DNA of 64,000 nt from Welwitschia mirabilis (Eukaryota > Gnetophyta > Gnetopsida > Welwitschiales), in the NCBI GenBank assembly GCA_051453625.1, contig JBOZIK010000001.1, positions 276,569,931-276,633,930 on the forward strand. The letters run 5' to 3'. Position numbers and translations under genes: made by a program. Shown here piece after piece: positions 50,201 to 60,959 of the stretch (its first letter is position 1; each line of letters starts with the position of its first letter). Below the pieces are notes generated by a model. That model did not search any database. It saw only the letters and a list, made by a program, of their open reading frames with translations, and was not told where the DNA came from.

Positions 50201-51019
50201 ACTTTGGACATTTTTGTAAAACTAAATTGTTAAAGGATTAAGCTAGGAAGACTTTACTAAAGATGATTCATTTTTGTTTCCTCCTAATTAGATATTTTAA
50301 GAACTTAGAATACTTAGAGTTCTCTTGCAAAAGTTTCTAAAATGGTAAATGATACTCACATTTTACATTAAGTCTTTTAAATAATCATTAAAAATAAGAT
50401 TGTGTTCAATTTATCTAACAAAGGGGTAGTAGATTTATTATGTGAAGAATTTTTATTTTTGTTACTTAGAATAAGGAAAAGAATGATTTTCTAAGATTTC
50501 TATATTCTCTTCTTCATTTTTGGTCACTTTATAATGTGAAATCTTCATGGGTGGGAGGAGTTATGTTATTTCCACTTCTTATCATTACCTTATAATCTTT
50601 CTTAACTTCATTTGTATTTGATAAAGGTTGAGTGACAAGTAACTCTTATGGTATTTGGTTAGCAAGCATGATTTATTGTAAAATACTTATAAGATTTTCA
50701 ATGTTAGAGATTATTCTTTTTTGTGTTTTTCTTAACTCATCAATATAATTTCTAAGGAGATTACCTTGGTTTTGTAAGTTGAATGAGCTTGATTGATTAT
50801 TAAGTTGTTTGATTAAAATTTTATATTCTCAAATATATTTTAAAATGGTTGGAAATTAAGATGGTTTATTTAAAAATTTTTAAAGTTGGATTATCCACTC
50901 ATCCTAGGTTGAAAATTATTATGTTTTTTGATTTGACTTTAATTTTGTTTTTAGTTAAAGTTGAGGACATTTAGTTGAAAGCATATATTTCCTCATAGAT
51001 TTTTTCTTTATAAGTTGGA
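50201..51019 (-). other. Element D gag-protease linker
   Basis: Between the zinc knuckle and protease. Low-complexity AT-rich sequence with broken frames, in the place of the Asn/Gln/Lys-rich gag tail of Tat elements. No motif recognised. Confidence 0.5.
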
Positions 51020-51980
51020 AGTAAAGGGCATTCTTTTGTAACATGATAATTATCTTTGCATAAATCACAAGTATGAGCTATAACTACACTCTTTTTGGTT
51101 GCCACCTTTGCATCTAAAATCATCTAAGTATATTTTTCTAACGTTGAGGTAAAATCATAATAACATTTATTGATTTATTTTTAGTTCTTATTTCTTCTTT
51201 TTCTTGTTTAACCTTCTTAATATCTTTAATAATTTAAATTATAGTTCAATTTCATCTGGATGATGGTTTAGGCCAAGTTTGATTAACTTCTACCAACTCT
51301 TCCAATACTTTTTAAGCATTTTCTAAAGTTAGCTTTAATAAATTTCCTCCACATAAAACATCAACGAGTTGCTTTATTTGACTATTTAGTTTACTATAAA
51401 AGTAGTCTATGAATTCTTCTTGAGAAAAAGCATCTACAAGATTCGAATGTAAAGTAATGAAAAATCCCTCATAGGTAGAGGCATAATATTCATTAGGAAA
51501 TTATTAGAAGTTGGTTATTTCTTTTTTACATTTTATAATGATGGTTTCACTCATGAATCTTTTAATGAAGGCTTTTTCAACTTCATTCTATGATTTTAGG
51601 CTTTTATAAGAAACCATTCTTAACTAAAATTTAGCCTTATATTTTAAAGTGATGATGAAAATTACTATATAAGTTCTATCAGTTATTCTTTTTTTACAAT
51701 TTCTTGAAGTGAGAACTAATTGTTCTATATCGGTAATGTGTTGTAAAGGATCTTTATCGAGTTCTTCACTAAAAATGGGATAGGCATTTAGATTTTTAAC
51801 TTCAACATCATTATTAGGAGGAAAATCAAAGGGAATTTAGATTTTATGTTTCTTATTAGTATTTAGATATCTGAGGGCAACATTGACATTATGGTTTATA
51901 GGTGTAATCGTAGTGGTTCTAATGATAAGGAGCAGATTTGATGAAGCATTTTGCTTTTACTTTTATGATGAGTTAGACAT
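51020..51980 (-). pseudogene. Element D gag with intact zinc knuckle
   Basis: From ATG at 51980 (MSNSS) the frame runs through AYPIFSEELDKDPLQHITDI, RTYIVIFIITLKYKAKF, NEVEKAFIKRFMSE, KKEITNF, FITLHSNLVDAFSQEEFIDY and DVLCGGNLLKLTLENA, which is the Athila/Tat capsid-like gag domain in order. The zinc knuckle CDLCKDNYHVTKECP (51069-51028) keeps all four ligands. Few stops and frameshifts interrupt it, so this is one of the best-preserved coding remnants in the window. Gag would coat and package the element RNA. Confidence 0.85.
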
Positions 51981-52619
51981 GTTTAAAAATTAAAAACTAT
52001 CATTAAAACAATATTCTAAAAAATTTTCTCTTATAAAATTAAACTCTAAAGAAATAAAAGTAGAAACTTTTAGAATTTTTAAACTTTGTATACCTTTTTT
52101 ATGTGTACTTAAGTTAGTTTTGAGATTAATCAAACCTTCTTAGATATTTTCCTCTATGAACAACTACTCTCTATAGTATTTTTCTTTCTTACCAGATTTT
52201 ACCATAAATGCTTAGTTCTTGATGTACAAAGTATCATTTCTGTAATCCATAGACAAGAGTTAGGATGATAGAAATTAAAAAAACATAAAAAATAAAAAAT
52301 GCAGAAAATAAAAACATGAATCTAACAAACACAAAAATCATAGATAGTAGACTGTCATTCACTTAAGTTATCTAGAGAAGATAATAAAAAAAACCCTAAA
52401 AAAATTTGATGGAAGTAGAAAGCTAAAACCTTAAGGAATAAAGACCATCATCACCACACATGAGACAACAAAGATTTATTATAAGATAGAAAAATTGAAA
52501 CTACAAAATGAAAACCTATACTACTTCATATAAAAATACAGTTCTGCTATAGGTAAGAACACAAACTAGAATCCAAATACTCGCTAAAGTAATGATAACT
52601 CTCAAACTCCAAGTAGCCT
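51981..52619 (-). other. Element D leader
   Basis: Between the primer site and gag start on the element strand; no frame of note. Expected to hold the dimerisation and packaging region, which cannot be identified by eye. Confidence 0.5.
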
Positions 52620-52637
52620 TTCTCAGTAATGGCACAA
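52620..52637 (-). other. Primer binding site, tRNA-Asp type (element D)
   Basis: Plus strand TTCTCAGTAATGGCACAA. Compared with the tRNA-Asp complementary site typical of Athila/Tat elements it differs at seven positions: six are C/T or G/A transitions and one is C to A. It lies two bases from the LTR edge at 52640, so position supports the call despite decay. Confidence 0.75.
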
Positions 52638-52639
52638 GA

Positions 52640-53728
52640 TATTGTGGTGTGTATTTGTACAAATAATTATGCTCATGAAGATCCTATCATTCACAACTAA
52701 AAATCGATATCTACACAGCACAATATACTAATATAGAGGGGAGTTGATCCAAATGTTATAATTTAATGAAGGCCTAGCCTAAAGCAAAAGAATTGATTTA
52801 CATAATAAATATTTTGTATTCTATCAAAAGAAATAGATTGTAATGTATAAAAAGTATAATACAATATACTTATTGAAAGTTAATTTAGGAAACAAAAATA
52901 ACAATGCACCTAAACTAACAATGTTTAACCTTGATAAATGTTGCCCTCATAACCTATATTTCTCAAGAAATTATCACTTAATTAGAAGTAACATAAACTA
53001 TTAGGTTTAAAATGAAACAAGCATAGGAAATGGAAAATAAATCTTTGTATTACTCGAATTACATTTGTGTTACACACCTTAATGAAGGAAGCACAACCTA
53101 ACGCCAAGGAAGACATCTCTTTGCAATTATAAGAATGGATATCCAACCATTTGATCTCCTATCATGAGAATTTATAGTATAAGAAAAGATAAGTAGAAGT
53201 CAAGAATAGATTTAATAATTGTTAACACAAATCACATAATAAGACAAAGAGACAGGCTTGAGCATAACCCTAATGGTTGTGCCAAACGATATATAAACAT
53301 ATGGTATGAGTTAGATGAATGTTCAATGGAAGTTACAATAGGTATCATCTGGCTGATTATTTAGATAACATAGGAGATGATGGTGCCTCATAAATAATCC
53401 ATATCATCTGCTAAATTAATCATAATTAGCAACCTTATTAGTCTTAATTGTTTTGCCATCCATACTATCATCTGGAAAATGTGATGAATGATAGGATTCT
53501 ATAAGTATTCATCTAAGGCATTCAAACTCAATGTTTGTAGAAAGTTTATTTCAAAAATAGAAAGTATTAAGAATTACTCTAAATGCTACAAAATATCATG
53601 GAGCTTATGTAATTTTGTCTCTTTCATCTTAGCTCTTCATTATCATGTAATTCTAGCATGAATTGTTTAATATCCTGTAAAACTACTCATAGTACCCTAT
53701 CAAATATATATAAGTTGGTAACACAGTA
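52640..53728 (-). repeat. Element D 5' LTR
   Basis: 1089 bases, TATTGTGGTGTG (decayed TG start) to GGTAACACAGTA. It supplies the sequence missing in the N run of the partner LTR. Differences between the two LTRs are frequent and mostly transitions. Confidence 0.9.
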
Positions 53729-54048
53729 ATGTGTAACCATGATCAACATGTTAATTTTAAGTCAATGTTGAGGGCATTAATAAAACACAAGGTGAGAAGA
53801 GGCAAAGGAGAAAATAACTCATATCATTATCCACTTTCTTAAGAGTTAATATTAAATAGAGTAACTACTAATTAGCAAAGAGTACATCAACATCATCCAA
53901 ATTCTAGATGATGAGGGTTACAATGGTGCTATATTGGTGCATGTCTTAGGATATGTAATATGAATAGATCATCATTATGCAACACCGATGGAACATTCGT
54001 AATTGAAAATAAAGGTAATGAAGATTAAAGCTAGATAACTAGCAAATG
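53729..54048 (+). other. 3' untranslated interior of element B
   Basis: Continues the interior of B after element D (the atgtg copy of the target duplication is 53729-53733). No frame or motif recognised. Confidence 0.45.
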
Positions 54049-54171
54049 TAGATGTAAGTAGTCCATGCACTAGAGGATGTAGATGTAAGGAGTCCATCCA
54101 CTAGAGGATGCTGGTATAAGTGATTCATCTACTAAAGGATGTAGACGTAATGGTCCATACACTAAAGGATC
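54049..54171 (+). repeat. 31-bp minisatellite before the B polypurine tract
   Basis: Four head-to-tail units of 31, 31, 31 and 30 bases, each of the form TAGATGTAAGNAGTCCAT followed by CCACTAGAGGATG. Units 1 and 2 differ at two positions; units 3 and 4 are more diverged. It ends 26 bases upstream of the polypurine tract. Confidence 0.9.
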
Positions 54172-54197
54172 TTCATTCGAAAAAGAGTAGAAAAATT

Positions 54198-54210
54198 AAG
54201 AAGGAGGAAA
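54198..54210 (+). other. Polypurine tract of element B
   Basis: AAGAAGGAGGAAA abuts the TG of the 3' LTR at 54211, the canonical location and composition for plus-strand priming. Confidence 0.85.
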
Positions 54211-54602
54211 TGTAATGTTCCAAAATTACTTTTTAATTAAATAACTATTATTAAGCATAGGTAAGTATATCTATTATAATATTATAATAAAAGAATGTAA
54301 CCCTTGAATTTGTAAACATTATATCCTTTTCTATAGCTCATAAGCTTATGGAATTAGATGGGAATGGATAAACCAGGTGGATGTAACTAACAATAACATT
54401 GGATAATCATTAAGGGTCCTAAGAAGTAGACTACAGTTGTTATCTAGATCTTTATCTTTGATCACTAGTCTAAGGCTAGAGTAAGGCATACATGCCAGAT
54501 TACTACTATATTTAATCAAGATATATTTTAATTTCTACCTTATTCTTTCAATTTTCTAATGTCACTTATAATAATGAAATTTTAATAATTTATAATATTA
54601 CA
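54211..54602 (+). repeat. Element B 3' LTR
   Basis: 392 bases, TGTAATGTTCC to TAATATTACA, co-linear with 19567-19950. It is followed by aaaca, the right target-duplication copy, and then by element E RNase H. Confidence 0.85.
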
Positions 54603-55080
54603 AAACATTTCATAAAAGATATTTGTCTTGATCAGATTTCTAAATGAAATGTTTTCTTTAACAAATTAAGACATCTACTAACTTTATCTCCTATATTACA
54701 ACTTCTATATTAGTCTCTTCCTTTGGAATATCATGTAATGAAAGATATTATGCTATAGGAGTAGTCCTAGGTCAATGAAAGAATAGAAAATCATACTATT
54801 TACTATGAAAGTAAAAAATTTAAATATTTTTAATTAAATTACATAATAACTAAGAAAGATAATTTAGAATTTTTACCTCATAAAAATTTAGATCATATTA
54901 TCTATGTAAAAAAACTATTATCTTCATTAATCATTCCACTCTTAAATACATATAGAATAAGAAATATTATAAAGAAATATTAATGTGATAGATATCACTT
55001 TTATAATAGTTTAATATTAGAAATAATAATAAGATAGAAGTAAAATATTTATTTTTTTAAGCAGTTATGTTGCATTAGGC
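54603..55080 (+). pseudogene. Element E RNase H (continuation after B)
   Basis: Frames read FNKLRHLLTLSPI, SLPLEYHVM, then YYAIGVVLGQ, a stop at an Arg position, KNRKSYY, and in a shifted frame TIYYESKKFKY and LNYITT. This is the Athila/Tat RNase H domain in correct order, starting just where the RT at 19372-19566 stopped. 54870-55080 continues with weaker similarity (VKKLLSSLIIPLLNTY). Frameshifts are at least three. Confidence 0.85.
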
Positions 55081-55870
55081 CTTACTTCCAATCTCTTTTA
55101 TGTTTAATTTATATATAAGAGTCATACTATAATGAATATATTTTATATTTATAATAAGAACCTTAGTATACTAATATAGTCAATTATATCATCATCCATA
55201 TACTACTCAAATTTTAGAATAGTTAAGATAAAAAGTGATTAGTTCTTGAAGTAGATAAGTGCTTCCTAGATGATCCTTACTTCTTTAAATACTACTCTAA
55301 CTAAGTCATTCATAAATGTAGTTAATAATCTAAAAAATTTAAATTTGGTAATATTAGTTCATGAGAGATTATATGGAGGTTATTTCTTTTTCAAGAAAAT
55401 TATCATAAAATTATTCAATCTAAACTCTATTAGCCAAGCATTTTTAAATATTCTTATGAATATTATAAATCTTACATAAATGTTAATTCTTAAATTATAT
55501 TTAAAAAATAAATATGATGTCTCTTTATCCTATTGTTGAGATTAAATCATTTGATGCCTAGGTTATATACATTATTTAACCATTTCCTCCATTTTTTTAA
55601 TACTTATATGTATTAGTTTATCTAGATTATGTTACTAGGTGGTGTGAATACATTTTAACAAAATTAATGATGTTAAAATTATTATGAGATTCTTGAAATA
55701 ACATATCCTATCCCACTTTGATCATTCAAGAGCTATTGCTAGTGATGAAGGAATTCATTTTTATAATAAATAGTAAACCACTTAATGAGAAAGTCTAAAC
55801 TACCACATAATCTTGTAACATATTATCACCCACAAATCAATAGTTAAGTATACATTATTAATTAATAGTT
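55081..55870 (+). pseudogene. Element E integrase, zinc and core region
   Basis: Near 55270: DPYFFKYYS, then VIHKCS; the frame 55270-55479 contains VHERLYGGYFFFKKIIIKLF, the HHCC-type zinc region with the YGGHFG-equivalent block; then PSIFKYSYEYYKSY with both Cys changed to Tyr. In the core, SRAIASDEGIHFYNK (about 55727-55772) includes the second catalytic Asp, and LVTYYHPQINS (about 55824-55856) is the block before the catalytic Glu. The zinc ligands are mostly lost, so it is inactive. Confidence 0.85.
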
Positions 55871-56249
55871 AAAAAGGAATTTTAAGAAAAGAAGAGAGTT
55901 AAAAGGGAATAAGAAAGATCAATTCATTCACCTTGATGATGGTCCTTGGGCCTACAAGACTATCTGTGAGACCTTTATTAGAATGAAACATTTATTGTAA
56001 TGTTAGCATGCTAACTTATCATTGTAAAATCTTATTATCTTTACTTGAAAATTGAACATTACAATATTTGGATTATAAAATAGCTAGACTAAAATATGAA
56101 TGGATCTTTATATTTTAAGAAGATTAAGACAAAACAAATGAAGAATTTAAGATTGAATAAGAAAACTTAAAAAATTTAAAAATAAAGAATGAAATCCTAG
56201 CATAAGAAGAATATTTAATCCTAATAACCTAGTTTTCCTATATGATTCA
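55871..56249 (+). pseudogene. Element E integrase C-terminal part, cut at 56249
   Basis: HLDDGPWAYKTICETFIRM (55929-55985) matches the segment after the catalytic Glu, where Athila/Tat integrases read DALWAYRT-like sequence. NPNNLVFLYDS (about 56217-56249) corresponds to the C-terminal GQKVLLYNS-like block. Similarity ends sharply at TGATTCA, where TGTAACATCCC begins. Confidence 0.8.
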
Positions 56250-57833
56250 TGTAACATCCCAATTTAAATTAATTAAATTATTTAAAATATTTTTAATGGA
56301 TTTAATTAGAGGAATTTAAGATCAAATTTTACACATACTTTATTACAATAACTCTATATGCTTAGAAAGAGTGAACATTACAAATCTTATGAAACAATTA
56401 ATTTATTTTGAAAATAGTAATAATATCACTTATGTGTTTTATATTTCTTTCTACTTTTTTACCACATAGAGATATCTTATATATGATTGATAAGATGTCA
56501 TCGTTTTATAATAGATGCATGGCTATAAGTTTAGGATAATTCCTAACTAATATAACAAGAGGTTGTAACTCATATTAATGCAATTCCAACATGATATGTC
56601 ACTGTTATCTAGATGTGAGCTAGGTCCTAAAGTATAATGAATATGGCTAAGTTCAACTCCATAAGATTAGACAATGATTAGATGTACCACTAAAATCATG
56701 ATAGGTTACAAGTAACCCTCCACTTTCTTGAAGCATCTTAGGATGATGTAACATAATTCTTTGATACTACCAGATTGGAATATTAACTCAAAGTATGTTT
56801 GTAAATGGGTAGGATAGGAGAGTGATGATTAACTACACTTGTAAAAGGGTTCTGTATTAATCGGTGCTCATGTGATGAAATAATTATAGAAAATATCACA
56901 AAAATAATATAAAATAATGCTATAAAAATGTAGAAACTATCTTGTTGTTAATCTAAAATAAACTCATATCATTAAGTAAAAATAATCAAAGGCTTACTAA
57001 AGAGATTGTTGAGATTTAATCATTTAATTCAAAATGCATCTGAAGTCACTAAAACTAGTCAGGTTTGTTTATTACTACTAAGCTACTATGTACATATGTT
57101 ATAATAGATGGAAATGAAGAAAGCAAGTACTATTAATTATCTTAGTTTATGTTTAGCTATACAAACAAGAGTAAGTAAAAATAATATTACTTTTTCAAGT
57201 AATAGAACATGCACAAAATTATACTGAAAATATGCTTTTTAGCTTTATATTGAAATAGCAATTGTTATATAAAGATGCACTAAGGCTTATATTNNNNNNN
57301 NNNNNNNNNNNNNNNNNNNNNNNNNNNNNNNNNNNNNNNNNNNNNNNNNNNNNNNNNNNNNNNNNNNNNNNNNNNNNNNNNNNNNNNNNNNNNNNNNNNN
57401 NNNNNNNNNNNNNNNNNNNNNNNNNNNNNNNNNNNNNNNNNNNNNNNNNNNNNNNNNNNNNNNNNNNNNNNNNNNNNNNNNNNNNNNNNNNNNNNNNNNN
57501 NNNNNNNNNNNNNNNNNNNNNNNNNNNNNNNNNNNNNNNNNNNNNNNNNNNNNNNNNNNNNNNNNNNNNNNNNNNNNNNNNNNNNNNNNNNNNNNNNNNN
57601 NNNNNNNNNNNNNNNNNNNNNNNNNNNNNNNNNNNNNNNNNNNNNNNNNNNNNNNNNNNNNNNNNNNNNNNNNNNNNNNNNNNNNNNNNNNNNNNNNNNN
57701 NNNNNNNNNNNNNNNNNNNNNNNNNNNNNNNNNNNNNNNNNNNNNNNNNNNNNNNAAATAGTAATTATTATATAAAGATGCACTAAGGTTTATATTTTTA
57801 TTTGTAGATAACAACTTAGAGTATGGAAAATGC
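56250..57833 (+). other. Possible LTR start of a further element
   Basis: At 56250 the integrase of E gives way to TGTAACATCCCAATTTAAATT, the typical start of many plant gypsy LTRs; 56245-56249 (attca) would be the left target duplication. No partner LTR, primer site or polypurine tract was found, and the rest is featureless AT-rich DNA. An N run (57294-57755) is flanked by 42-base near-duplicates (57252-57293 and 57756-57796). Confidence 0.35.
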
Positions 57834-58429
57834 TATTGCACCTTTTGCAAGATAGGTGGAGCTTCCTTTCTTAACCTTCTTAATTATTCTATTCCTAAAG
57901 ATTTTTGGGAAAAAGATTCCCACGTTTGGTGGCGATATCTTTATTATACCCTTCTTTATTTTTCTATTTCCTTTTTTTTCTCCTTAGGGATCAGTTTATG
58001 GTTAAGGTTGTTATTGCCTTTCTGCTACCTCAGCCTTCTCTCTCATCTTTACGTTAAATGGTATTTTGTATTTAAGATGAAATAATATAATATATACATA
58101 TTAACCCACTAATATAATAACTAACTAACCTATTGATTAATAAGTATATTTATAAAGAAAAACATTTATTATTATCTAAAATGAATAATTATGAAAACAA
58201 AAATACCAANNNNNNNNNNNNNNNNNNNNNNNNNNNNNNNNNNNNNNNNNNNNNNNNNNNNNNNNNNNNNNNNNNNNNNNNNNNNNNNNNNNNNNNNNNN
58301 NNNNNNNNNCCTATTGATTAATAAGTATATTTATAAAGAAAAACATTTATTATTATTTAAAATGAATAATTATGAAAACAAAAATACCAATTCCCCCAAA
58401 TAAAGGTTTTGTTAGTCCCTTAATAAATA

Positions 58430-58745
58430 AATATATACAAATGAAAGAGATAGAAAATCTTATTATTTCCTTTTCCTCCTTTTGACAATAAAAGCATGCT
58501 CCTCAATAGATTCAAATTTCTCCATTTTCTTGGCTATTTGAGTAGATTTTTTTTAATGTTTTAAGGTAGCTATGTTTTTTCTTTATTCCACCTATAGTAT
58601 AGGATCACTTAAACCTATGATTTTTGTTTTTGTTTTCTTTAGGATAGCTATCTTTCTACCCTTGCCTTTGCTTTGTAGAGTAGCATTTTACTACTTTAGC
58701 TCTTCTCTCTTTCTTTTAGAAGATAGAGAAACTTTTACTTAGGGA
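58430..58745 (-). pseudogene. Lysine-rich copia-associated ORF fragment
   Basis: On the minus strand: KGKGRKIAILKKTKTKIIGL, SDPIL, then ATLKH and AKKMEKFESIEEHAFIVKRR. It is strongly basic with few stops, unlike its neighbours, and resembles the basic N-terminal part of env-like ORFs in large plant copia elements. A 100-base N run (58210-58309), flanked by an 81-base duplicate (58129-58209 and 58310-58390), follows on its 3' side. Confidence 0.4.
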
Positions 58746-59399
58746 CTTTAGGGCACATGTTTTAGCTTTAGATCTACTTCCATTTGTAAGATCATTATTG
58801 AAGTTTATCCAAGATGAACTATATACATTTTAGAAGAATCTTTATTCTATGTTTTAAAAAAAAATCCACAAAAGTTCCTCTTACCATGTTTATGTTTTGT
58901 ACAATCTAATCTCTTAAAGAATAAAACTGTTGAAAATATTGAGAGGATAATACAAAAAGTTTTACATCAAATTCACACTCTTTTATTATTATTTAAAATT
59001 TTGTTACAATTTCATTAAAAAGAATTATTAAATTCTCTCATAGAAGATTTAGCATCTTTTTAAATAATCTCAAGCCTTACTAATTTAATATCTCTTTTAC
59101 AGTTATAAAAAATTTAGCTTAGCTTTAACCATCCCCTAGAAGTTTTCTAACTAATACTTTCCAAATGTTCTTTGAATCTATAACTTTTAGCAATAGTAGT
59201 TAAGGCTGCATGATACAACCAATTCTTCATACCCAAACCTAATTTATTTACCCAACTTTACTTCTATAACATGAAGCTTATGGAGCAATCTAATATTTTA
59301 TTTTTTTAAATATTGAATAATAAGTTGGGTAGACTCAAGGCTTATTATTCTAATATATTTCTTTAACTCTAGATGATATTATTTTAGAGCATTAATAAT

Positions 59400-59897
59400 A
59401 CTTAATTCTATTCTTCCTCTCACTTGTCAGAGTTAAAGAAGTTGAGAGAGTATCCTGAATCAAAGTTATTACTCTTTTGACTTCCTACTTTATTTTTAAA
59501 GATATTTGTTTTATTAAGGAATCTTGGGAAGGCTAATCAAAAGAGCTTGCTTCTCCCATTTGATTCTTGAGAGCCTTATTTTCTTCCATTATCTAATCTA
59601 TGGCTTTCTTATTTGCTTCCAAATCCTAATGAGTTTGCGGCCTTAAGCCATTTATTTCTATATTCTTAAGCCCCTTCATAAATATTTATTAGTTTTTCAT
59701 TCATTTCCTATAGGTTTCTATAGATTTTATCTAAATATTCTTTACTTGAATGTAAAGACCCTTCATTATTCATAAATGTAATGAGTTTTTACTGATGCTA
59801 TATGTATTCAACATCATACTTCTTGCTTAAAGCTAAATTTCACAATACAGATACTAACATGTTTAGCCTTTTTCTTGGAGAATTTTCTAATTTCCCT
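59400..59897 (-). pseudogene. Coiled-coil-like copia fragment
   Basis: On the minus strand, REIRKFSKKKAKHVSI is followed by MNNEGSLHSSKEYLDKIYRN, MNEKLINIYEGA and YRNKWLKAANSLGFGSK with a charged, heptad-like pattern and stops at Gln codons. It is separated from gag by an N run (59898-59997). The first 62 bases recur at 62097-62162. Confidence 0.4.
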
Positions 59898-60019
59898 NNN
59901 NNNNNNNNNNNNNNNNNNNNNNNNNNNNNNNNNNNNNNNNNNNNNNNNNNNNNNNNNNNNNNNNNNNNNNNNNNNNNNNNNNNNNNNNNNNNNNNNNTAG
60001 AATGATCCCTTTTTTATTC

Positions 60020-60870
60020 CTTACTTAATTCAGCATCTCTTTTTCTTCTCTATAAGAATTTTTAAACCTTTTTAATAATAGTGTAACTTCATTCTCACTA
60101 AGATCTTTATCTGATCTTTCAAATATGGAATATTTCCACACATTTTTAAATTCATGACCTTTCTTTTTATCTTTAGAGGACTTTAACTCATAAGTATAAA
60201 GATTAACTTGTAGTTTGTCTAAGGCCATTCGAGTGTTATTCTTACTTTTCTTGATGGTAGTGACCTTTGGCTTAAAATGCTTTGGGAGAGATCATAATAC
60301 TTTTTGTACCACTTTTTTTTGGCTTCTATTTTTACTTAGACTTTCCATTGAGTTTAATATATTTATCACCCTATCAAAGAACTCCTATGGAGTTTGTTTT
60401 CTTCCCTTAAATATCTTCAAACATTGAGATAAGTATATGTATCTTTACCTATTTTATGATGGATGTTCCTTTATGGGCTATTTCAAGTATGTTATAAGAT
60501 TCCTTGGCATGTTTATAATTAATTATTCTCTTAAATTCATTTATAGGAACTACACAAAAAATAGCATTAAGAGTATAGGCATCTATGGTTACTTTGACCT
60601 TGTTAATAGGGATCCATTAGTATTGAGGTTTCTCAACAATTATGAAGGTGTCATTACTATCAGTTTTGGCTATTGTGGATATAAAATTATCATTGTAGAT
60701 AATCTATCTAATATCTACATGAAGATATCTAAGAAATAGTCTCATTTAATCTTTCTAGTAAGCAAAGTTAGTTCCATCAAATATAGGTGATCTTCTGGTA
60801 GAGAGGCCATTATTAGGATTACTTATAGCTAGGGTTTTGGAGTCAAGATTTGTTAGGATCTAAAAATGAC
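60020..60870 (-). pseudogene. Copia gag (UBN2 type)
   Basis: On the minus strand: RRSPIFDGTNFAY (about 60805-60765), VDIR and a stop, AYTLNAIFCVVPINEFKRI, KHAKESYNILEIAHKGTSII, MFEDI, TPYEFFDRVINILNSMESL, KVL and SLPKHFKPKVTTIKKSKN, then the open frame 60228-60025 (ALDKLQVNLYTYELKSSKDK, and LKRFKN after an acidic stretch). This is the full order of a plant copia gag capsid domain. The usual Trp of the NFAYW block is a stop. The zinc knuckle would lie in or beyond the N run at 59898. Gag would form the particle. Confidence 0.9.
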
Positions 60871-60959
60871 TCAACATCACTCTATTATTAAATGTAGTAT
60901 TTATAATCCTAAAAGAGGAGGGTAGTGGGATAAATTGGATTTATAATTTAAACATTATC

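Larger units (their letters stand above)
39194..53728 (-). mobile_element. Tat-clade Ty3/gypsy element D
   Basis: LTRs of about 1.09 kb (39194-40289 and 52640-53728) flank a 12.3-kb interior coding, on the minus strand, gag with zinc knuckle, protease, RT, RNase H and integrase in that order. A tRNA-Asp type primer site (52620-52637) and a purine-rich tract (complement of 40290-40303) sit at the proper ends. Target duplication is atgta (39189-39193) and atgtg (53729-53733). A further 5.8 kb lies between integrase and the 3' LTR, as in Athila/Tat elements that carry extra or env-like ORFs. All coding parts are disrupted. It is one of the youngest elements in the nest but still old. Confidence 0.9.
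19567..54602 (+). mobile_element. LTR retrotransposon B, inserted in the pol of E
   Basis: The ~390-base repeats at 19567-19950 and 54211-54602 share TGTAATGTT starts and ATTACA ends. A primer site follows the left copy and a polypurine tract precedes the right copy, as expected for the 5' and 3' LTRs of one plus-strand element. Flanks are aaatg and aaaca; both can derive from aaacg by C-to-T change on opposite strands of a CpG. RT of element E stops at the left edge and its RNase H begins at the right edge. The 35-kb span results from later insertions of C, two LINEs and D. The RT fragment at 30568-31345 is probably B's own. Confidence 0.75.
16250..56249 (+). mobile_element. Athila-like Ty3/gypsy element E, split by a 35-kb insertion
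   Basis: Plus-strand remnants follow the canonical order gag, protease, RT (16250-19566), then RNase H and integrase (54603-56249), with element B (19567-54602) inserted between RT and RNase H. RT carries the extra segment after the VPKK-equivalent block (VVKNKNNKLI) typical of Athila/Tat elements, and the integrase zinc region begins DPYFFKYYS as in that clade. Neither LTR is identified: the left limit is approximate, and the right limit is a sharp switch at 56250 to a TGTAACATCCC sequence. Every domain has multiple stops and frameshifts. Confidence 0.8.
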
